64,000 nucleotides of DNA, from assembly GCA_037952775.1 (NCBI GenBank), contig JBANAY010000004.1, positions 1,860,001 through 1,924,000 on the forward strand, read 5' to 3'. Of this stretch, positions 58,893 through 64,000 are shown in pieces (the first letter of the stretch is position 1; every line of letters starts with the position of its first letter). The stretch is from Clonostachys chloroleuca (taxonomy: Eukaryota; Ascomycota; Sordariomycetes; Hypocreales; Bionectriaceae). Under the pieces are notes generated by a model. The model had not been told where the DNA came from. It saw only the letters and a program-made list of their open reading frames with translations, and ran no database searches. Made by a program: the position numbers and the translations under genes.

Positions 58893-61350
58893 ATGAATTA
58901 TTCCGAGAGTCCTCTGTTCCCCTCTCCTATTGCCAGTTTTCTAGGAATTCAGATGCCACCAGTAGATCACCGACCTGCTCCAAGTCCCTCCAATGCCCAT
59001 TCGGCAACCGCAATGGACGACCCAAGTGGACCGGCGCTCCACCAGACGGCGTGCTTCAACTGCCGGGCAACGAGACAGCGATGCTCTCGACAATTACCTT
59101 GGTAAGCTTCCGGCCCATCCACACATACTTACCCTGGGCTGCCGCCTATGATGAAGCTGACAAATCAGCGATCGTTGCTCATCGCATCAGTATACATGCC
59201 GTTACCCCGTCAGATCGAACCGCGGCCGTAAACAAGGGAGTACTAAGTAAGTGCCGCTCGATTGCCACGTCGGACGCTCGCGGAGCGGGATAATGGCTGA
59301 TGACAATGTGAGGTCAGCAAACTAGACACGGTCGAAAAGATTCTAGCCCGCATAGAAGACCTTGGGGCAGAAGACCAAATTGTTGCTGCGCTCTCGTCGA
59401 AACGAGCTGCTCGTCCTGAGTTGGGCCGACCGTCTCCCAGTGTCTCTCAGCAGCCTATTGAAAGCGTGGACAGCACCTTCTGTGGCGATCTGGCTGAGAC
59501 CCGCAATGGCCAGGCTCCACTGGTATCGCCTCTACATGTCCTGGCAGCCACTGTCCGAGCAGGCCAAAATACACCTCACGAGCAACGGCACATATCATCC
59601 CTGTCCGCTAACGGGCGGCTTGTCAAATACTTTGGTTCATTACACCCATATTTGACTGTCAGCCAGATGATTCACTGACTCCAGCACAGATCCTAACCCT
59701 ACTTTCAGCAGGGACTGGAATGTCTTGGCCGCACAGGCCATAGGCAGCACCCTCAAGCTCGAACCAGCGGCGTGCGATCCTATCGCTGCGCGCCTAGTGG
59801 ATAAGGATGATGCTGCATACTACTTCAAACTGTATATTGCCCTTGAAACTAACCTATTGCATCATGCTCATTCATCGATCATGCAGATTCTTCGACATTC
59901 GCAACCCTCTCGTAGGTCTCCTGGACCCAGTGCTCCATGTCCCCGAGTACGTGCACGATATGTCCTTCACTCTCTTCTCAGTCGTCTGTGCGCTAGGTTG
60001 CGCCGTCTCGACGAGGGCAAGAGATCGCCTGGTCCTGTCCGCACTCTTCTCCCTCGCCGAGTCTGACGTCAAGTGGTGCGTCGCGGTCTCCATCCGATCC
60101 TTGGAGGCCGTGCAGGCCATGATTCTCCTGCAGTACTGGGCCCCGGCGCCCGAGAAGCAGCTCGATGACCCCTACTGGGTCTACCTCAGTTATGTGAGCT
60201 GGATACCACTTTGTCTTGATAGTCTGCAACTCACCGTATCCTTAGGCGATCCAGGCCGCTCGAGAGATGGGCATCCACCGCCCGAGCTGCCGAACTAACT
60301 TGGTCAACCTATCACCGTCCCTTGACGAAGACGCCCAGCTTCGACTGCTGCACAATTATGAGAGAACATGGTTCAACATCTTCATCGCGGACGGATGCTT
60401 TGGGATCAATACGGGGCGGCGTTTGCGTGTGAGCTGGCGTGACATACCAGGCCAGGCCTCCACATGGTGGCAATATGCCTCTACGGCGCCTGTTGACCGA
60501 ATGATTAGCGGGATTGTGCAATCACGGGTCATCTTGGTCAGTCCATCACTCTCCCTCATCATCTCTTGAGGTCGGGACTGACTCTTATCGATAGTTGCGA
60601 GCGATAGACGATCGGAAGTGGCAAACAGGCTGTCTGGTGTCAATTGCAACGTGGCACGCCCATGCGCATCGCAATCTGGATGAGTTGCGCCAACACTGTA
60701 CTTCCATGCTCGCTGTGTACGTTGATCATGATATTATGATCCTCAATATCATGGCGCTGAGGGATCTGCTTGCTGCTGGTGCAGCTCCCAAGTCCCCCGA
60801 GGTACTTGCCGCCTCGCACTCCGTTTTGACCACCGCGACGCAGTTTCTGGGCGTGTTGCTATCGGATGAGACCTTGCTGCCCTTCAGGGCAGGCTTTCAT
60901 AACAATTTATTCATAATGGCGTGTCATGCGGCCAGCGAGATTCTTCAAGTGAGCAAAGCCCATCTTATCGGTTCACTGCCGGCAAAGGATCCAGGCTGAC
61001 CTCGATCGGAGGCTGTCTCACGGGACAGCCAGGCTATCGGCGTCGACGCCGCCATGGACCAGGTCCAGGCTTTGCCCGCTTTCTTCGAGTCCATTGTCCA
61101 GAATCTTCCCGGGTCATCGCCTGCACACATTTACAGCCACCTAGCACGTTTACTTGCGAAACAGATGGAAGCACTAAATCAAGATAGGTTAAATGACGTC
61201 ATATTCCAAGACGGCGCCGGGCTCTTAGACCCTCGCCCATATGAAGACAGTGTGGATTTCGCATCTTGGTGGTTGCCGACAAACCCCTTCTCATATGGTT
61301 TCAACCACCCAGCCTCGTGGTTTGACACAGATGTGGGGGCAGGACAATGA
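58893..61350 (+). CDS. Zn2Cys6 transcription factor with fungal-specific domain
   Basis: Eight exons: 58893..59101, 59169..59246, 59318..59634, 59690..59831, 59887..60193, 60246..60536, 60595..60948, 61033..61350; 671 aa, phases consistent. The zinc cluster C54, C57, C64, C70, C73, C80 is split by intron 1 and followed by a basic stretch and a short coiled coil (KLDTVEKILARIEDL). The middle region is the fungal-specific regulatory domain (FFDIRNPLVGLLDPVLH, VYLSYAIQAAREMGIHRP, GRRLRVSWRDIPG). Introns 3 (donor GTTCAT) and 4 (donor GTATAT) are less certain. The last intron has two possible acceptors; the nearer one gives a plausible ADLDRRLS start but then runs out of frame. Likely local regulator of the flanking GFA and NmrA genes (inference). 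Confidence 0.85.
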
Positions 61351-61593
61351 ATTGAATGGATCATCGACCCCACTTCAAGTCGCCGAGCTCGTGCTCTTGA
61401 TCTATAGCCCGAAGGTTTATTCATGGTATGCACACCAACCCGTATTTGTAAGAGCCGGATGTCTTCAACCTATGTATGCTGCTTCGCAAAGGGTATAAAT
61501 CTGACAAACACCCTCCGTTATCCTCCAGGTGGTGTATCTAACATTTGCATAATATCAATAAATCTTCTATGCGATATTCTCATATTGCCCACC

Positions 61594-62690
61594 ATGCAAG
61601 TCGCTGTCCTCGGTGCAACCGGTGCTACGGGCACTTCTATCATCAAGGCCCTGCAGCAAGCCGGCAACTTTGTAGGTTTCAAATCAAGTACCCACGGTTG
61701 GGCCCCGTATTGACATGACACCCATTAGTCCATCTCGGCACTCGTGCGCCCTTCATCCATCGAACGGCCAGCTACGCGGGATCTCGAGGCGCAAGGCGTT
61801 CGTATCATTCCCTTTGACCTTACGGATCCCGTCGAGGAGTCAGCCCGAAAGATCCAAGACTATGACGTCGTCCTCGCCGCTATTAGCATCGCGGCCACGG
61901 CGCAACAGATTCCACTGGCGACAGTCGCCAAAGCGGCTGGCGTCCGGCGCTTCGTCCCCTGCTTCTATGCCCCTGTCGCGCCTCCTAAAGGCGTGGTAGC
62001 GCTCAGAGACATTGTGAGTCGACTAGTGCCTGCGTTACAAACGCACTGTCAACACGTGCTGACACCCTGACAGAAGGAAGATGTCCTGAATCACGTCAAG
62101 AAGCTGCATCTTCCTTACACCGTCGTAGACATTGGTTGGTGGTATCAGATCACTCTGCCCCGCCTGCCCTCAGGACGTATTGACTCGTCCGTGAGCGGCA
62201 TCGCAACGGCGATTCCGGGCGATGGTAACGTACCCTCTGCATTCTCATCCAATGAGGATTTTGGAAAGTATATTCCGCACATCATCGCGGATCCTCGCAC
62301 TCTGAATAAGAGTATTTTTACGTTCTCCGATATTCTAACACTGAATGAGATCTACGATTATCTCGAGCAAAAGAGTGGGGAGAAAGTGCCCCGTCAATAC
62401 GTGAGTCTCCTAAAAAAAAACCTTTGGTTCAATCTTGATCTGACGTGATTTAGATGCCTGGGAATGACATTGTGGATAGACTGGCCACTTTTAAAGGGGA
62501 TACGCCTGCAGAGAGTGGTGAGTTCTTTCAAATGACGGTTCTTCAGTACTGGTACTCTTGGGCCGTCCGGGGCGATAATACGGTCGAGTATGCGCGCTAT
62601 CTAGGTTATCTGATCGGCAAGGAACTCTATCCTGACGTTAAGACAACTTCGTTCCGGGAGTATATCCAGAAGGTTATAGGCTCGCAGTAG
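61594..62690 (+). CDS. NmrA/isoflavone-reductase-like NAD(P)-binding protein
   Basis: Model join(61594..61671,61729..62013,62074..62400,62454..62690), 308 aa, all introns phase 0. The Rossmann motif GATGATG is at residues 7–13, then ALVRPSS, YDVVLAAIS and AAGVRRFVPCFYAP, as in atypical short-chain reductases of the NmrA/PCBER type. The following KEDVLNHVKKLHLPYTVVD is the substrate-side helix; the Lys may be the catalytic residue of reductase members. Members are either NADPH reductases of aromatic compounds or non-catalytic redox sensors. It starts 243 bases downstream of the Zn2Cys6 gene on the same strand. Confidence 0.9.
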
Positions 62691-63176
62691 GATCTTCTGC
62701 CTCACCACGTTGGCTTGGAATAGAAGCTATCATTTTATTAGCTATCTGATTGAGTGATTACCAAGTTTTTGCAATGTACTCTCATCTTAAAGCAACGTTA
62801 TTCAGGGAGTGTATAAGATATGACCAAACGCTACTCACTCTTGTTGAGTTGCTAAGTTTAAGGATGTCACTGTATCCTGGCTTCTGTAAATTGGGTGACT
62901 AATTAGAGTGATACTGTGTCTCTGAAACGGAATGTCGGTTCTCTTCGGGTCCCGACGGGAACCTGAGAGTGCGCTGTGGGAATTGCTGGTGGGCACTGAT
63001 CGGTCTGTAAATTGGCTCCGCATATCCACTCGGGATGTCCGCTCCGCATGTCCGCTCTACATGTTTGCACCTGATATTGCATAAATGCGGTCCATGTGAT
63101 CTAGTACGCAGGTCCTCTCCGACACAGCTTCATAACTTCATATCTAGAATTACCTTCTGGCTAAAATTTATTGGCC
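62691..63176. other. Spacer between NmrA gene and NmrA fragment
   Basis: No gene seen. AT-rich start, then several CCGCAT-like words near 63010–63060. Confidence 0.4.
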
Positions 63177-63337
63177 ATGGTTCGAGTCGTTGTAGCTGGA
63201 GGCACGGGATGTAAGTGAACCGATACAAGTAGAATGAAAGCGTAAACTAACCACTATACATTCTAGCTGTCTCTAAAGACATCATTCACGAGATAGTTGA
63301 ACATGGAAAGCACGAAATAATCGTGTGGACCCGTTCG
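63177..63337 (+). pseudogene. NmrA-like N-terminal fragment
   Basis: Two exons, 63177..63210 and 63267..63337, join in frame to 35 residues with the Rossmann start MVRVVVAGGTGSVSKD and IIHEIVEHGKHEIIVWTRS. A good donor (GTATGT) follows at 63338, but no later exon of the family is recognisable in the remaining 660 bases. It is either a truncated duplicate of the NmrA gene upstream or a gene replaced downstream. Confidence 0.6.
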
Positions 63338-64000
63338 GTATGTTTGATTACTTCTCCCCGGCCTCTGTCCCGCTTAGTTGCCTTAGAGACACGTGGGAAC
63401 AAATGCTAATACCATGGTTCTGGGTAGCACTTGCTCGCGCATCGCGACCTGAGATCTTCAATGAGGCCGACGGCACGACCCAGGAGGCGCTCATCACGGA
63501 CACGGGAAGGATACGTTTGTGCACATGCAAAGCTCGAAGTGGTTCAATTTGCAATCAAGCGAAGGAAGAAGAATCGCGCTGTGCCACGTTCTGGCACTTC
63601 TGTTGTTCGGTCATCTCAAGGTACAGAAAATTGGTACCGCTGCAACAGCATTGAGCGTCCGTTCACAGGGAATAACTAAGCGCTAAACCGGCGTGCGAAG
63701 CGCCTCCAACGCGAGAAAGAGACTAATAAGTGTACCAAGTTCGTCAGCGAGGACGTCCCATCTCTCCCCAGCTCCATGGAAACGGAGAAAGAGCTCGACG
63801 CCACAGCAGGGGTTTTGGCATCCCTGCTAAACTCAGGCATCAGTTGATTCTGGGATAACCTCTCTCTACAGGTCCTGAAGAAGAACGCGCTGCAAGACTC
63901 GATCGTTGGAACGCCGTAGAATACCATTCTAGCCGCTTCGACGTCTTGCTCTTGTTTGACTCACTGACGAGCTGGCGATAAGCCCTCAAAAGCTGAGGAC
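63338..64000. other. Unassigned end of window
   Basis: A plus-strand frame at about 63700–63845 (AKRLQREKETNKCTKFVSE and on) looks like helical coding sequence but ends in a stop, and I cannot place it in a family. Confidence 0.3.

Noticed and set aside
1..64000. CRISPR arrays, rRNA, bacterial-type operons
   Set aside because: No regularly spaced repeats or rRNA sequence. Gene structure is eukaryotic with spliceosomal introns.

Overview
The window reads as chromosomal DNA of a filamentous ascomycete (Pezizomycotina). Genes carry many short GT–AG introns with CTGAC/CTAAC-like branch points. The gene set includes ATG29, Hsv2, a Cdc11/AspA-type septin, a dynein light intermediate chain, Ist3/Snu17, Lag1 and Och1, and Zn2Cys6 regulators occur beside RTA1 membrane proteins. 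Protein flavour suggests Sordariomycetes, perhaps Hypocreales; that is inference. Exon–intron models below were built by hand. Nearly all keep reading frame across every junction, and I note where they do not.

Region 1 (1 to about 41.7 kb) is a conserved housekeeping block. In order it holds: an Est1-type DNA/RNA-binding protein with an N-terminal zinc finger (-); a tRNA ct6A dehydratase (-) divergent from a mitochondrial membrane protein (+); an Arb2-domain protein, ATG29 and dihydroorotase, all on -; a DUF255/SPATA20 thioredoxin-like protein (+); dynein light intermediate chain (-); Ist3 (+) convergent with the PROPPIN Hsv2 (-); a septin (+); a Bax-inhibitor-1 protein (-); ceramide synthase (+); a probable mitochondrial acyl-CoA synthetase (-); and Och1 mannosyltransferase (-). 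Long gene-poor spacers lie at about 2.7–6.3, 29.9–33.5, 38.5–40.5 and 41.7–43.9 kb.

Region 2 (about 43.9–51.7 kb) is accessory DNA and a gene graveyard. It contains a copper amine oxidase broken by frame changes and an in-frame stop, a 100-N scaffold gap, an orphan four-helix membrane ORF, a 2OG-Fe(II) oxygenase fragment, a 369-bp near-perfect inverted repeat built from a fragment that resembles an AAA-ATPase, a LINE RNase H fragment, a 43-bp tandem duplication and an F-box stub.

Region 3 (about 51.7–64 kb) is an accessory block of mostly intact genes mixed with relics. Two RTA1-family seven-helix proteins flank a Zn2Cys6 regulator resembling the sterol-uptake (Upc2) type. Next come an acetate kinase relic and a relic related to MYND-type proteins. 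Then a GFA/CENP-V-fold gene, a second Zn2Cys6 regulator and an NmrA-type reductase form a compact module, followed by an N-terminal NmrA fragment. The two regulator-centred modules are the best candidates for undescribed small pathways. I see no CRISPR array, rRNA or convincing tRNA.
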